From CAJXYS01 sp913063035 (GTDB lineage Bacteria; Pseudomonadota; Alphaproteobacteria; Rhodobacterales; Rhodobacteraceae): 64,000 nt of DNA. A program made the position numbers and the translations under genes. The DNA lies in contig NZ_JBOCEG010000007.1 in the NCBI RefSeq assembly GCF_050586465.1, positions 1 to 64,000 on the forward strand. The letters are read 5' to 3'. The notes under the pieces were generated by a model that ran no database searches, was not told where the DNA came from, and saw nothing but the letters and a program-made list of their open reading frames with translations. Shown one piece after another: positions 1 to 11,239 of this stretch. Position 1 is the first letter of the stretch; each line of letters opens with the position of its first letter.

Positions 1-75
<75 letters not shown>

Positions 76-101
76 CGGCGATGCGCAGCGATCGCGGACG
101 C

Positions 102-1481
<1,380 letters not shown>

Positions 1482-1640
1482 GCCCAGATTCCTCGCGCGC
1501 CTCTCCGGCGGCGGGCCTATCAGCTTCGGTCATGCTTGGAAACAGATGAACGGCCCGCCGGATCTCTCAGCCGGTAATGCAAATCCCGCAAATGCAGATC
1601 GCCGTTCTCATGCGCCCGGTTATGCCGGGGCTTGCCGGGC

Positions 1641-1665
1641 TTGGCAAGAACTATCGGCTTGCCAA
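1641..1665. promoter_or_regulatory. inverted repeat upstream of aminotransferase
   Basis: A perfect 8+8 inverted repeat, TTGGCAAG - 9 bases - CTTGCCAA, lies in the 232-bp divergent region between cysS and the aminotransferase, about 50 bases before the latter's chosen start. A second small dyad, CCGGG-T-CCCGG (1666-1676), follows immediately. The geometry suits a dimeric regulator or a 5'-leader hairpin. No regulator gene is adjacent, so the function is inference. Confidence 0.4.
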
Positions 1666-1713
1666 CCGGGTCCCGGCATGATGGCGTTCCCGCAGTCTGA
1701 GACGGAGGCATTC

Positions 1714-2895
1714 ATGCGCGCATCTGACCGGATCGGGGGCATCAACGGCGGCGGGTCCGACGGCTGGGACGTGTTCTACCGCGCCCGGGAGATGGCCGAG
1801 GCGGGTGCACAGGTGATCGAGCTGACCATCGGCGAGCACGACATCCCGACCCACCCCGCGATCCTGTCCGCGATGCACGAGAGCGCCGCCGCAGGCAATA
1901 CCGGCTACGCGTCCGTACCCGGCGAGATGGCGCTGCGCGCGGCGGTCGCGGCCCGCGTCGCGGACCGGACCGGCGTGGCGACCAGCTGGCGCAACGTGAT
2001 CGTGACGGCCGGCGGCCAGGCCGGGCTCTTCGCCGCGCACATGGCCGCCTGCGACCCCGGCGACAGGGCGCTTTACTGCGACCCCTATTACGCCACCTAT
2101 CCCGGAACGATCCGGGCCGCCGGGGCCGTGCCGGTCGCGATGGCGACCCATGCGCGCGATGCTTTCCAGCCCCGCGGCGCGGAGATTTCCGCGCGGGCCT
2201 CGGGCGCGCGCAGCCTGCTGGTGAACACGCCCAACAATCCGACCGGCGTGGTCTATGACCGCCCGACGCTCGACGGCATCGCCGGTGCGGCGCGCGAGCA
2301 CGATCTCTGGATGATCTCCGACGAAGTCTACGACACCCAGGTCTGGGAAGGCGCGCATCTCTCGCCGCGCGCGCTGCCCGGCATGGCCGAGCGCACGATG
2401 GTGATCGGGTCCATGTCGAAGAGCCACGCGATGACAGGCTCGCGCATCGGCTGGATCGTGGCGCCGGAGCCGATGATCGAGAAGCTGATCGATCTCGCCA
2501 CGGTCACCACCTACGGCGTGCCCGGCTACATCCAGGACGCCGCCGTCTTCGCGCTCGGCGAAGGGCCCGCCCTGGAAGCGGAGATCGCCGCCCCTTTCCG
2601 CCGCCGCCGCGCGATCGCGCAGCGCGTGCTGGCCGGGCAGGATCGCCTGCGCGCGGTGCCGTCCTCGGGCGCGATGTACATCATGCTCGACATCCGGGCG
2701 ACCGGGCTCTCGGGCATGGCCTTCGCGAACCGTCTGCTCGACGCGACCGGCATCGCCGTGATGCCGGGCGAAAGCTTCGGCACGGCCGCGGCCGGCCATG
2801 TGCGCGTGGCCCTGACCGTCGCGGACGCCTCCTTCGAGGCCGCGCTGCGACGGATCGTCGATTTCGCGCTGCAGCCCGATGCCGTCGCCGGCTAG
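1714..2895 (+). CDS. class I/II PLP-dependent aminotransferase
   Basis: Fold-type I aminotransferase that probably transfers amino groups between an amino acid and a 2-oxo acid; the substrate is not determinable from sequence. The product is 393 residues, starting MRASDRIGG. Visible motifs are NTPNNPTG, SDEVYD (PLP aspartate and tyrosine), SMSKSHAMTGSRIGW carrying the Schiff-base lysine, and a C-terminal GHVRVALT holding the carboxylate-binding arginine. The frame is open much further upstream. ATG 1714 was chosen because GGAGG sits 5 bases before it; ATG 1678 and 1681 lack this and lie beside a dyad. It ends in a 4-base CTAG overlap with the convergent lipoprotein gene. It resembles aspartate/tyrosine or MalY/PatB-type enzymes only generally. 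Confidence 0.88.
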   Translation: MRASDRIGGINGGGSDGWDVFYRAREMAEAGAQVIELTIGEHDIPTHPAILSAMHESAAAGNTGYASVPGEMALRAAVAARVADRTGVATSWRNVIVTAGGQAGLFAAHMAACDPGDRALYCDPYYATYPGTIRAAGAVPVAMATHARDAFQPRGAEISARASGARSLLVNTPNNPTGVVYDRPTLDGIAGAAREHDLWMISDEVYDTQVWEGAHLSPRALPGMAERTMVIGSMSKSHAMTGSRIGWIVAPEPMIEKLIDLATVTTYGVPGYIQDAAVFALGEGPALEAEIAAPFRRRRAIAQRVLAGQDRLRAVPSSGAMYIMLDIRATGLSGMAFANRLLDATGIAVMPGESFGTAAAGHVRVALTVADASFEAALRRIVDFALQPDAVAG

Positions 2896-3506
2896 ACGCC
2901 GATGCGGGTGAAGCTCTGGCGCGGATCGGGGCCGATGCCCAGCCACCCAGCGAAGACGGTCTCCAGGTGGCGCACGATCTGGACGCGCTGGGTCAGGCCG
3001 ACGCTGCGGGCCAGGCGGGCGGCCGATCCCATGATGGCCGGCATGTCGGCGTCGATGCGCGTGGCCGGGACGAGCTCGGCACCGGTCTGGGCATCGAGAA
3101 TGCGCGCGGTGAAGGTGATCGCGTGGACCCCCTCGTTATAGGGCAGCGCCTCGGCCTGGAGCGTCAGCGCGTGAAAGCGCACCAGCGTGATCTCGAGCCG
3201 AACCGGCCGCGGCCCGTCGAGCGTGGCGGTCGCCTTTTCCGCGCCCTCGCGGAAGATGCGCGCAACCTGGGCACGCCGGTCGCCGGCGGGCTCCTCTCGC
3301 CAGACGATGTCCGCCTCCGGCGCGATCACGGGGGCTTCGCTCACGGTCAGCGTGTCGGGAACGATCACGTCGATCGTCGAGACCGTCCATCCCTTGCTCA
3401 CCGCGGCCGGAAGCGCCGCCGGATAATCGGTCCGGAACGCGCCGCATCCGGCGAGGACGACAAGGACCGCCAGAAGCAGTCCGCTAACACTGCGGCGAAA
3501 GAACAT
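2892..3506 (-). CDS. small predicted lipoprotein, function unknown
   Basis: A 204-residue protein starting MFFRRSVSG, with a hydrophobic N-terminus ending in the lipobox LAGC. It is probably lipid-anchored and periplasmic. The start at 3506 is set by a strong GGAGGG about 6 bases upstream; an upstream in-frame ATG at 3542 would bury the signal peptide. The mature part has no motif I recognise, beyond resemblance to an uncharacterised lipoprotein family I associate with Rhodobacteraceae. It overlaps the aminotransferase stop by CTAG and is divergent from the decarboxylase across a 163-bp gap that must hold both promoters. Confidence 0.8.
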   Translation of the reverse strand: MFFRRSVSGLLLAVLVVLAGCGAFRTDYPAALPAAVSKGWTVSTIDVIVPDTLTVSEAPVIAPEADIVWREEPAGDRRAQVARIFREGAEKATATLDGPRPVRLEITLVRFHALTLQAEALPYNEGVHAITFTARILDAQTGAELVPATRIDADMPAIMGSAARLARSVGLTQRVQIVRHLETVFAGWLGIGPDPRQSFTRIGV

Positions 3507-3669
3507 CGGATACCCTCCATACTGGCACTCCGCGCCGGGCACATGGCGGCGCGTTAGCGAAATCTACACCATGTCCGGGGCGATTGCACCTGCTTGCGCA
3601 TGACAAGGTATACGGGCAATCTCCGCCCGGCCGCCTGCCGGGGCGGCCCCGGCAAAAGCGGGAGATAGC

Positions 3670-5073
3670 ATGGATCACGACGCGCTGCGCCACTGGTCGA
3701 AACGCGCCGCCGACTGGGCGGCAGAGTATCACGCGACGCTGGGCGACCGCCCGGTCCGGGCCGGCACGACGCCCGGGACCACTGCCGCCAGGCTGCCCGA
3801 TGCCGCCCCCGAGCAGGCCGAGGACCTCGAGACGATCTTCGCCGACTTCAAGGCGATCGTCCCCGAAGCGATGACCCACTGGCAGCATCCGCGCTTCTTC
3901 GCCTATTTTCCCGCCAATGCCGCGCCCGCCTCGATGCTGGCCGAACAGCTGGCCAACGCCATGGCCGCGCAATGCATGCTATGGCAGACCTCGCCGGCGG
4001 CCACCGAGATCGAACAGGTCATGATCGCATGGCTGCGCGGCGCGCTGGGGCTCGCCCCCCATTTCAGCGGCACGATCCACGACACGGCGACCACCGCCAC
4101 CTTCTGCGCGGTGCTGACGATGCGCGAGCGTGCGCTCGGCTGGGCCGGGCTGACGGAGGGGCTGTCCGGGCAGAGCCCCGTCCGGATCTACGCGTCGGCG
4201 CAGACCCATTCCTCCATCGACAAGGCCGTGCGGATGGCCGGTATCGGGCAGGACAACCTGGTGAAGATCCCCACCGACAGGACCCACGCGATGGACCCGG
4301 CCGCGCTGGAACGGGCCATCGCGGCCGACCGCGCCGCGGGCTATCGGCCCGCCGGGGTGATCGCCTGCGTCGGCGGCACGTCGATCGGCGCCTCGGACCG
4401 CGTGGCAGATGTTCTCGCGGTTGCAAAATCCGCGGATCTCTACACCCATGTGGACGCCGCCTGGGCCGGCTCGGCGATGATCTGCCCGGAATTCCGCTGG
4501 CTCTGGCAGGGCGTGGACGCGGCCGACTCGGTCGTCTTCAACCCGCATAAATGGCTGGGCGCGCAGTTCGACTGCGCGGTGCAGTTCCTGGCCGATCCGG
4601 CACCGCAGGTGAACACGATGGGGCTGCGCCCCGATTACCTGCAGACGCTCGACCAGGACGCGGTCACCAATTTCAACGAGTGGACCGTTCCGCTGGGCCG
4701 GCGGTTCCGGGCGCTGAAGCTCTGGTTCCTGCTGCGCGCCGAGGGGCTGGAAGCTCTGCGGCGGCGCATTCGCGACCACGTCGCCTGGGTCCATGAGCTT
4801 CGCGACGCCGTGGCCACCCTGCCCGACTTCGAGGTGGTGACCGACTGCCCGCTGGCGCTGTTCACCTTCCGCTACGCCCCGGACGGCCGGGACGCGGACG
4901 CCGCGACGCGGGACCTGCTGACCCGCATTAATGACGATGGCCGGGTCTACCTGACGCAGACCCTGCACGAGGGACGTTTCGTGATCCGCATGACCGCGGG
5001 CAGCTTCGCCACGACCCGCGCCGACGTCATGACGGTGCGCGACGTGCTCGCCGAGCTGACCGGCCAGGCATGA
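3670..5073 (+). CDS. PLP-dependent aromatic-L-amino-acid decarboxylase family
   Basis: Group II amino-acid decarboxylase, 467 residues, the usual length of the DDC/TDC family. It would convert an aromatic L-amino acid (tryptophan, tyrosine, DOPA or phenylalanine) to its amine plus CO2. Seen in sequence: HPRFFAYFP near residue 76 (family N-terminus), HSSIDKA near 180, the PLP aspartate in HVDAAWAGSA near 262, and the Schiff-base lysine K294 in FNPHKWLG. GGGAG lies a few bases before the ATG. It stands alone between divergent and convergent neighbours. Decarboxylation-coupled aldehyde synthesis is a known alternative activity in this family and cannot be excluded. The exact substrate is unknown. 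Confidence 0.88.
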   Translation: MDHDALRHWSKRAADWAAEYHATLGDRPVRAGTTPGTTAARLPDAAPEQAEDLETIFADFKAIVPEAMTHWQHPRFFAYFPANAAPASMLAEQLANAMAAQCMLWQTSPAATEIEQVMIAWLRGALGLAPHFSGTIHDTATTATFCAVLTMRERALGWAGLTEGLSGQSPVRIYASAQTHSSIDKAVRMAGIGQDNLVKIPTDRTHAMDPAALERAIAADRAAGYRPAGVIACVGGTSIGASDRVADVLAVAKSADLYTHVDAAWAGSAMICPEFRWLWQGVDAADSVVFNPHKWLGAQFDCAVQFLADPAPQVNTMGLRPDYLQTLDQDAVTNFNEWTVPLGRRFRALKLWFLLRAEGLEALRRRIRDHVAWVHELRDAVATLPDFEVVTDCPLALFTFRYAPDGRDADAATRDLLTRINDDGRVYLTQTLHEGRFVIRMTAGSFATTRADVMTVRDVLAELTGQA

Positions 5074-5075
5074 GA

Positions 5076-5101
5076 CAGGGCGGCGCCGCCGCGCCGCCCT
5101 G
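5076..5101. terminator. GC hairpin between convergent genes
   Basis: Perfect 10-bp stem (CAGGGCGGCG / CGCCGCCCTG) with a 6-base loop. It begins 3 bases after the decarboxylase stop and lies 21 bases from the stop of the convergent porin-like gene. There is no T-run on either side, so it is a candidate bidirectional terminator or 3'-end stabiliser, not a textbook intrinsic terminator. Confidence 0.6.
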
Positions 5102-5122
5102 CCCGGTCCCCGGCGGCCGGGA

Positions 5123-5725
5123 TCAGAAGTTGTAGGACACCCGGGCGCGCAGCGACGTGCCTTCGAGGTCGTTGCCCGTGTCGTCGAAATCGTCGAAGCG
5201 GTCGAAGAGCACCTCGCCGCCCACGCTCCAGCGCCGGGTCAGGCGATAATCGATCCCGGCCCCGACGGTGTAGCCGGTATCGTCGCGATCGGTGCCTGCG
5301 TCGTCCAGGCTGGCATGCGCGATGCCGACGGTCCCGTAAAGGAAGGTGTCGCCCAGGTCCGGCCCGGCGCGCAGTTTCACCCGCATCATGCGGTCTACGG
5401 CGGTCGTCCCGGCCGCGTCCTCGAGATTGGCGGCGTCGATCTGCGCCTCGCCGCCCAGGATGAAGCCGCCGAAATCGTGGTTGTAGCCGGCATGAAGCCC
5501 GCCCGTTGCCCCGTCGAGGGACAGGTCCGATCCGTTCGACCAGTCGTAATCGCCATAGCCGAGCTGGCCGCCGGCGTAGAAGCCGGTCCAGTCCGGGGTC
5601 GGCGCCGGCGCGGGCGCGGTCACGATCACGGCCGGTTCCTCGGTTGCGGGCACCGGGTTGCCGGCAAGGGCGGGACCGGTCGCTGCCGCGACCAGCGCGG
5701 CGGTCGATGTCATGAGGATACGCAT
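5123..5725 (-). CDS. outer-membrane beta-barrel protein (Omp25/porin-family)
   Basis: A 200-residue exported protein: signal peptide MRILMTSTAALVAAATGPALA, a short Pro/Ala/Thr-rich linker, then WTGFYAGGQLGYG and repeated amphipathic strands ending in RVSYNF. A terminal aromatic residue is the usual BamA recognition signal. This is the alphaproteobacterial small 8-stranded barrel pattern (Omp25, RopB and similar). The start at 5725 has AGGAGG upstream; the open frame extends to 5830 but would add a charged non-signal N-terminus. The role is structural or permeability-related and otherwise unknown. A perfect 16-bp GC palindrome (5778-5793) lies in its probable leader. Confidence 0.85.
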   Translation of the reverse strand: MRILMTSTAALVAAATGPALAGNPVPATEEPAVIVTAPAPAPTPDWTGFYAGGQLGYGDYDWSNGSDLSLDGATGGLHAGYNHDFGGFILGGEAQIDAANLEDAAGTTAVDRMMRVKLRAGPDLGDTFLYGTVGIAHASLDDAGTDRDDTGYTVGAGIDYRLTRRWSVGGEVLFDRFDDFDDTGNDLEGTSLRARVSYNF

Positions 5726-5777
5726 TCTTCTTGCCTCCTTTGAATGTCTGCCTCGGGCGGGACGGCGCCCCTCATCG

Positions 5778-5793
5778 GGCGGGGCGCCCCGCC
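5778..5793. promoter_or_regulatory. perfect 16-bp GC palindrome upstream of porin gene
   Basis: GGCGGGGC followed directly by its reverse complement GCCCCGCC, 53-68 bases upstream of the outer-membrane protein start. It could be a protein-binding dyad or an RNA hairpin in the leader. No specific regulator is indicated. Confidence 0.3.
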
Positions 5794-5903
5794 GCAGGGC
5801 AGGAACGGCCGCCCGCGCGTTCCGTTCCATCCGGCCCCGGTTTCCAGCGCCCTTTGCGGCACCCTGCCGAGCCGCCTGGCCGGAGCCTCTGGAAATCCAC
5901 GCT

Positions 5904-5917
5904 TGTTAGCGCTAACA
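5904..5917. promoter_or_regulatory. LacI/GntR-type operator upstream of edd
   Basis: TGTTAGCGCTAACA is a perfect 14-bp palindrome, 43 bases before the edd start codon. It has the form of LacI-family operators and closely resembles the GntR consensus of enterobacteria (TGTTACCGGTAACA). That is a fitting partner for a gluconate/6-phosphogluconate pathway gene. It differs from the AglR-type sites further right in the window (AAAGCGCTTT), so a different, unlinked LacI-family regulator is implied. Confidence 0.7.
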
Positions 5918-5959
5918 TGCGATCCGAGCTACCAACAGGAATCGAAAGGGACCGCCCCC

Positions 5960-7765
5960 ATGGCCCTGCACCCGACCATCACCGACGTCACCGCCCGTAT
6001 CGTCGAGCGCTCGCGCGACAGCCGCGCGGCCTATCTCGACCGCATTCGCCAGGCCGGCGAGGAGGGCCCGGCGCGCGCGCATCTCTCCTGTGGCAACCAG
6101 GCCCATGCCTATGCCGCCATGGGACCGGACAAGGACAGCCTCGTCGGCGGGCGCGCCCCGAACCTCGGCATCGTGACCGCCTATAACGACATGCTCTCGG
6201 CGCACCAGCCTTTCGAGCGGTTTCCCGACCTGATCCGCGCGGCCGCGCGCGCGGCCGGTGGCACCGCGCAGGTCGCGGGCGGCGTGCCGGCCATGTGCGA
6301 CGGGGTCACCCAGGGCCAGACCGGGATGGAACTGAGCCTGTTCTCGCGCGACGTGATCGCGCTCGCCGCGGGCGTGGCGCTCAGCCACAACACCTTCGAC
6401 GCGGCCGCCTATCTGGGCGTCTGCGACAAGATCGTGCCGGGCCTGGTCATCGCGGCGGCCAGCTTCGGGCATGTGCCTGCCGTCTTCATGCCCGCCGGCC
6501 CCATGACCAGCGGCCTGCCCAACGACGAGAAGGCCAGGGTGCGCCAGCGCTTCGCCGCGGGCGAGATCGGCCGCGACGAATTGATGAAGGCCGAGATGGA
6601 CAGCTACCACGGCCCCGGCACCTGCACCTTCTACGGCACGGCCAATTCCAACCAGATGCTGATGGAGTTCATGGGGCTGCACCTGCCCGGCGCGAGCTTC
6701 GTCAACCCGAACACGCCGCTGCGCGACGCGCTGACGACCGCCGCGACCCGGCGCGCGCTGGAGATCACGGCGCTCGGCAACGACTATCGCCCGGTGGGCG
6801 AGATCCTCGACGCGCGGGCCTTCGTCAACGGCATCGCCGGGCTGATGGCCACGGGCGGCTCCACGAACCTGCTCATTCACCTGGTCGCGATGGCCCGCGC
6901 CGCGGGCATCCAGCTCGATATCGAGGATTTCGCCGACATCTCCGACGCGGTGCCGCTGATGGCACGGGTCTACCCGAACGGGCTGGCCGACGTGAACCAT
7001 TTCCACGCCGCGGGCGGGCTGGGCTACATGATCGGCGAATTGCTGGACGCCGGGCTGATGCATCCGGATGCGCGCACCGTGGCCGGCGACGGGCTGGCCC
7101 ATTACACCAAGGAACCCAGGCTGATCGACGGCGCGCTGCGCTGGGTGGACGGCGCGCGCGAAAGCCGCAACGAGAAGATCCTGCGCCCGGCCGCCGACCC
7201 GTTCCAGCCCACCGGCGGAACCAGGCAGCTCTCGGGCAACCTGGGCCGCGCGGTGATGAAGGTCTCGGCCGTCGCGCCGGAGCGGCAGGTGATCGAGGCC
7301 CCGGCGCGGGTGTTCCACGACCAGGCGGACGTGAAGGCCGCCTTCAAGGCCGGCGAACTTGACCGCGACGTGGTGGTGGTGGTCCGCTACCAGGGGCCGA
7401 AGGCCAACGGCATGCCGGAGCTGCACGCCCTGACGCCGGTGCTGTCGGTGCTGCAGGACCGCGGCCACAAGGTCGCGCTGGTGACCGACGGGCGCATGTC
7501 GGGCGCGAGCGGCAAGGTGCCGGCCGCGATCCACGTCGCCCCCGAGGCGGCCGATGGCGGGCTGATCGCCAAGATCGCGGATGGCGACCCGATGCGGGTC
7601 GACGCCAGGGCCGGGGTACTGGAGGTTCTCGCCGAGGAGGTCGCCGCACGCGACCCGGCGGCGCCGGATCTTACGGGCAACCAGGCGGGCCTCGGGCGCG
7701 AGCTGTTCTCGGTCTTCCGCCAGAGCGTCGGGCCGGCCACCGCCGGGGCCGGCGTCGTGGTCTGA
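5960..7765 (+). CDS. edd: phosphogluconate dehydratase
   Basis: First enzyme of the Entner-Doudoroff branch: 6-phosphogluconate to 2-keto-3-deoxy-6-phosphogluconate (KDPG). It is an iron-sulfur IlvD/Edd-family dehydratase. The 601-residue length is typical. Visible family motifs include LSCGNQAHAYA near the N-terminus, AMCDGVTQGQTGMELSLFS, HGPGTCTFYGTANSNQM and TDGRMSGASGKVPAA. The start MALHPTITDV was chosen because the longer open frame upstream runs through the operator palindrome; AAGGG lies about 11 bases before it. eda follows 55 bases later, and the pair probably forms one transcript. It is probably repressed through the palindrome at 5904-5917. Confidence 0.96.
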   Translation: MALHPTITDVTARIVERSRDSRAAYLDRIRQAGEEGPARAHLSCGNQAHAYAAMGPDKDSLVGGRAPNLGIVTAYNDMLSAHQPFERFPDLIRAAARAAGGTAQVAGGVPAMCDGVTQGQTGMELSLFSRDVIALAAGVALSHNTFDAAAYLGVCDKIVPGLVIAAASFGHVPAVFMPAGPMTSGLPNDEKARVRQRFAAGEIGRDELMKAEMDSYHGPGTCTFYGTANSNQMLMEFMGLHLPGASFVNPNTPLRDALTTAATRRALEITALGNDYRPVGEILDARAFVNGIAGLMATGGSTNLLIHLVAMARAAGIQLDIEDFADISDAVPLMARVYPNGLADVNHFHAAGGLGYMIGELLDAGLMHPDARTVAGDGLAHYTKEPRLIDGALRWVDGARESRNEKILRPAADPFQPTGGTRQLSGNLGRAVMKVSAVAPERQVIEAPARVFHDQADVKAAFKAGELDRDVVVVVRYQGPKANGMPELHALTPVLSVLQDRGHKVALVTDGRMSGASGKVPAAIHVAPEAADGGLIAKIADGDPMRVDARAGVLEVLAEEVAARDPAAPDLTGNQAGLGRELFSVFRQSVGPATAGAGVVV

Positions 7766-7772
7766 GATTTCA

Positions 7773-7813
7773 TGCCTCCGGCGGGGATATTTCCGCCACT
7801 TGGACGAAGGGAG
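7773..7813 (+). repeat. 41-bp dispersed repeat, copy 1
   Basis: Starts TGCCTCCGGCGGGGATATTT and ends in AGGGAG. It fills most of the edd-eda gap. A second copy with 37 of 41 identical positions lies at 37812-37852 on the minus strand. In both places the terminal AGGGAG sits 7-9 bases before a start codon and acts as its Shine-Dalgarno sequence. I recall similar elements between genes in many Rhodobacterales genomes, but have not checked this here. Confidence 0.8.
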
Positions 7814-7820
7814 CGAGCCC

Positions 7821-8455
7821 ATGATCGACGGATGCGAGGCCGCGCGGCGGACCCGCGAGATATGCGCCCTGGCGCCCATCGTGCCGGTGCTGGTGATCGA
7901 GGACGCGGACACCGCCCGGCCGCTGGCCGAGGCGCTGGTCGCGGGCGGTCTGCCGGCACTCGAGGTGACGCTCCGGACACCGGCGGCGCTGGAGGCGATC
8001 CGGGCGATGGCCGAGGTGCCGGGGGGCGTCGTCGGCGCGGGCACGCTGCTCACGCCCGCGGACGTGGCGGCGGCGAAGGCGGCGGGCGCCCGCTTCGGGG
8101 TATCGCCGGGTGCGACCGACCGCCTGCTCGACGCCGCCGAGGCGGCGGATCTGCCGCTCCTGCCCGGCGCGGCCACCGCGACGGAGGCGATGCGGCTGCT
8201 CGAGCGGGGCTACGACATGCTGAAATTCTTCCCCGCCGAGGCCGCCGGCGGCGTGCGCGCGCTGAAGGCGATCGGCGCGCCGATCCCGCAGGTCAGCTTC
8301 TGCCCGACGGGGGGCGTGACGCCGCGGAACGCCGCGGACTACCTTGCGCTGGGCAACGTCGTCTGCGCCGGCGGCTCCTGGGTCGCGCCGGCGGACCGGG
8401 TCGCCGCGCGGGACTGGGCCGGCATCGAGGCGGCGGCGCGGGACGCGGCCGCGCT

Positions 8456-8459
<4 letters not shown>
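7821..8459 (+). CDS. eda: KDPG / 4-hydroxy-2-oxoglutarate aldolase
   Basis: Cleaves KDPG to pyruvate and glyceraldehyde-3-phosphate, completing the Entner-Doudoroff pathway begun by edd. The product is 212 residues, the normal trimeric class I aldolase length. The Schiff-base lysine is K135 in DMLKFFPAE. The base is E48 and the phosphate/carboxylate contact R52 in ALEVTLRT; the family motif CPTGGV is also present. The start MIDGCEA has GGGAG 7 bases upstream, supplied by the dispersed repeat. The gene ends in a CTAG overlap with convergent aglK, leaving no room for a terminator. Confidence 0.96.
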
Positions 8460-9547
<1,088 letters not shown>

Positions 9548-9552
9548 TGCGT

Positions 9553-11205
9553 TCAGTTCCTCCCCTCGTCGAGGCGGGCGACGAGCGCCTGCCACGGCTT
9601 CAGCGTGATGGTGTCGCCCTCGGGCGCCGGCCCGTGCAGCGCCTGCCACTCCCCCGGCGGCAGGTCCGCCTCCAGCGGCGCGTCGCCGAGATTGAAGGCG
9701 CAGTAGAGCGTCTCTCCGGCGGCGCTGCGGCGGAAACTCAGCAGGTCGCCCGCGACATGAATGTCGGTCATGTCGCCCTTGAGCAGCGCCGGATGCGCAT
9801 GGCGAAGCGCGATCATGCGACGGTAATGGTTCAGCACCGAGCCCGGATCCCCGTCCTGGAGGCTGACCGCCAGCGGAAGATGCGCGGCCGCGACCGGCAG
9901 CCAGGACGTCACCTCGGAGAAACCGCCGCCGGGCACGTCCGGCGTCCAGGCCATCGGGGTGCGGGCCCCGTCGCGGCCCTTGAACTCCGGCCAGAACTGG
10001 ATGCCGTAGGGATCCTGCAGCGCCTCGAACGGCACCTCGGCCTCCGGCAGGCCCAGCTCCTCGCCCTGGTAGAGGCAGACCGAGCCGCGCAGCGTCATCA
10101 GCAGCGTCGCAAAGAGGGGGACCGCCGCGGGCTGCAGGTTCCAGCGGCTGGCATGACGCATAACGTCGTGGTTCGAGAAGGCCCAGCAGGCCCAGCCGTC
10201 CGGGGCGACACGCTCCACCCGGTCGAACACCTCCGCCACGCGCCGGGCGGTGAGCTTTTCCTTGGCCAGGAACTCGAAGGCGTAGCACATGTGCATGTAG
10301 TCCTCGCCCGCCGTGTACTGGCCGAGGATTTCCAGCCCATACTGCGCGTCGCCCACCTCGCCCACGGCGGCGACGGCGGGGTATTCCTCCATCAGGCGGC
10401 GCAGGCGGTTCAGGAAGGCCAGGTTCTCGGGCTGGTTCTTGTCGTATTTGTGATCCTGGAAGTTGTAGGGGTTCACGCTCGGCGCGATGGAATCGTTGCG
10501 CAGCGTCTCGGGCAGCGGCGGGTTGTCGCGCAGCTGCCGGTCATGGATGTAGAAGTTGATCGTATCGAGCCGGAACCCGTCCACGCCACGCTCGAGCCAG
10601 AACCGCGCCACGTCGAGCAGCGCCTCCTGCACGGCGGGGGTGTGGAAGTTCAGGTCGGGCTGCGAGGCCAGGAAGTTGTGCAGGTAATACTGGCAGCGGC
10701 GGCTGTCCCAGGCCCAGGCCGAGCCGCCGAAGATCGAGAGCCAGTTGTTGGGCGGCGTGCCGTCGGGCCTGGGATCGGCCCAGACATACCAGTCGGCCCG
10801 CGGGTTGTCGCGGCTCGACCGGCTCTCCTTGAACCAGGGATGCTCGTCGGAGGTGTGGCTGAGCACGAGGTCGATCATCACCCTGAGCCCCAGCCCGTGC
10901 GACGTGCGGATCAGCTCGTCGAAATCGGCCAGGGTGCCGAACATCGGGTCGACGTCGCGGTAATCCGAGACGTCGTAGCCGAAATCCTTCATCGGCGAGG
11001 TGAAGAAGGGCGAGATCCAGACCGCGTCCACCCCGAGCGAGGCGACATGCGGCAGCCGCTCGACGATCCCCTTCAGGTCGCCCACCCCGTCGCCGTTGGT
11101 GTCCTGGAAGGATCGCGGATAGATCTGGTAGATGACGCCGCCGCGCCACCAGTCCTTGTCGCGGACCGCGATACCGTTGTGCTCGATGTCAGTCATGAGG
11201 GTCAT
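9553..11205 (-). CDS. aglA: alpha-glucosidase, GH13
   Basis: Cytoplasmic hydrolase that splits imported alpha-glucosides (sucrose, maltose, trehalose or related sugars) to release glucose. The product is 550 residues. The GH13 triad is the nucleophile D214 in GFRLDTINF, the acid/base E283 in GEVGD and the stabilising D347 in FSNHDV. The N-terminal WWRGGVIYQIYPRSFQD is the oligo-1,6-glucosidase/alpha-glucosidase signature. It sits fourth in aglEFGAK, as in Sinorhizobium meliloti. The start has only a weak ribosome-binding site; ATG 11196 is an alternative. It lacks a signal peptide, consistent with acting after uptake. Confidence 0.94.
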   Translation of the reverse strand: MTLMTDIEHNGIAVRDKDWWRGGVIYQIYPRSFQDTNGDGVGDLKGIVERLPHVASLGVDAVWISPFFTSPMKDFGYDVSDYRDVDPMFGTLADFDELIRTSHGLGLRVMIDLVLSHTSDEHPWFKESRSSRDNPRADWYVWADPRPDGTPPNNWLSIFGGSAWAWDSRRCQYYLHNFLASQPDLNFHTPAVQEALLDVARFWLERGVDGFRLDTINFYIHDRQLRDNPPLPETLRNDSIAPSVNPYNFQDHKYDKNQPENLAFLNRLRRLMEEYPAVAAVGEVGDAQYGLEILGQYTAGEDYMHMCYAFEFLAKEKLTARRVAEVFDRVERVAPDGWACWAFSNHDVMRHASRWNLQPAAVPLFATLLMTLRGSVCLYQGEELGLPEAEVPFEALQDPYGIQFWPEFKGRDGARTPMAWTPDVPGGGFSEVTSWLPVAAAHLPLAVSLQDGDPGSVLNHYRRMIALRHAHPALLKGDMTDIHVAGDLLSFRRSAAGETLYCAFNLGDAPLEADLPPGEWQALHGPAPEGDTITLKPWQALVARLDEGRN

Positions 11206-11239
11206 GGGCGTCCGTCTGTTCGGTTTGGGATCCCGCGCG

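Noticed and set aside
5744..5959. N-terminal extension of edd to 5744
   Set aside because: It would translate through the operator palindrome, lacks similarity to Edd N-termini, and the ATG at 5960 gives the normal family length.
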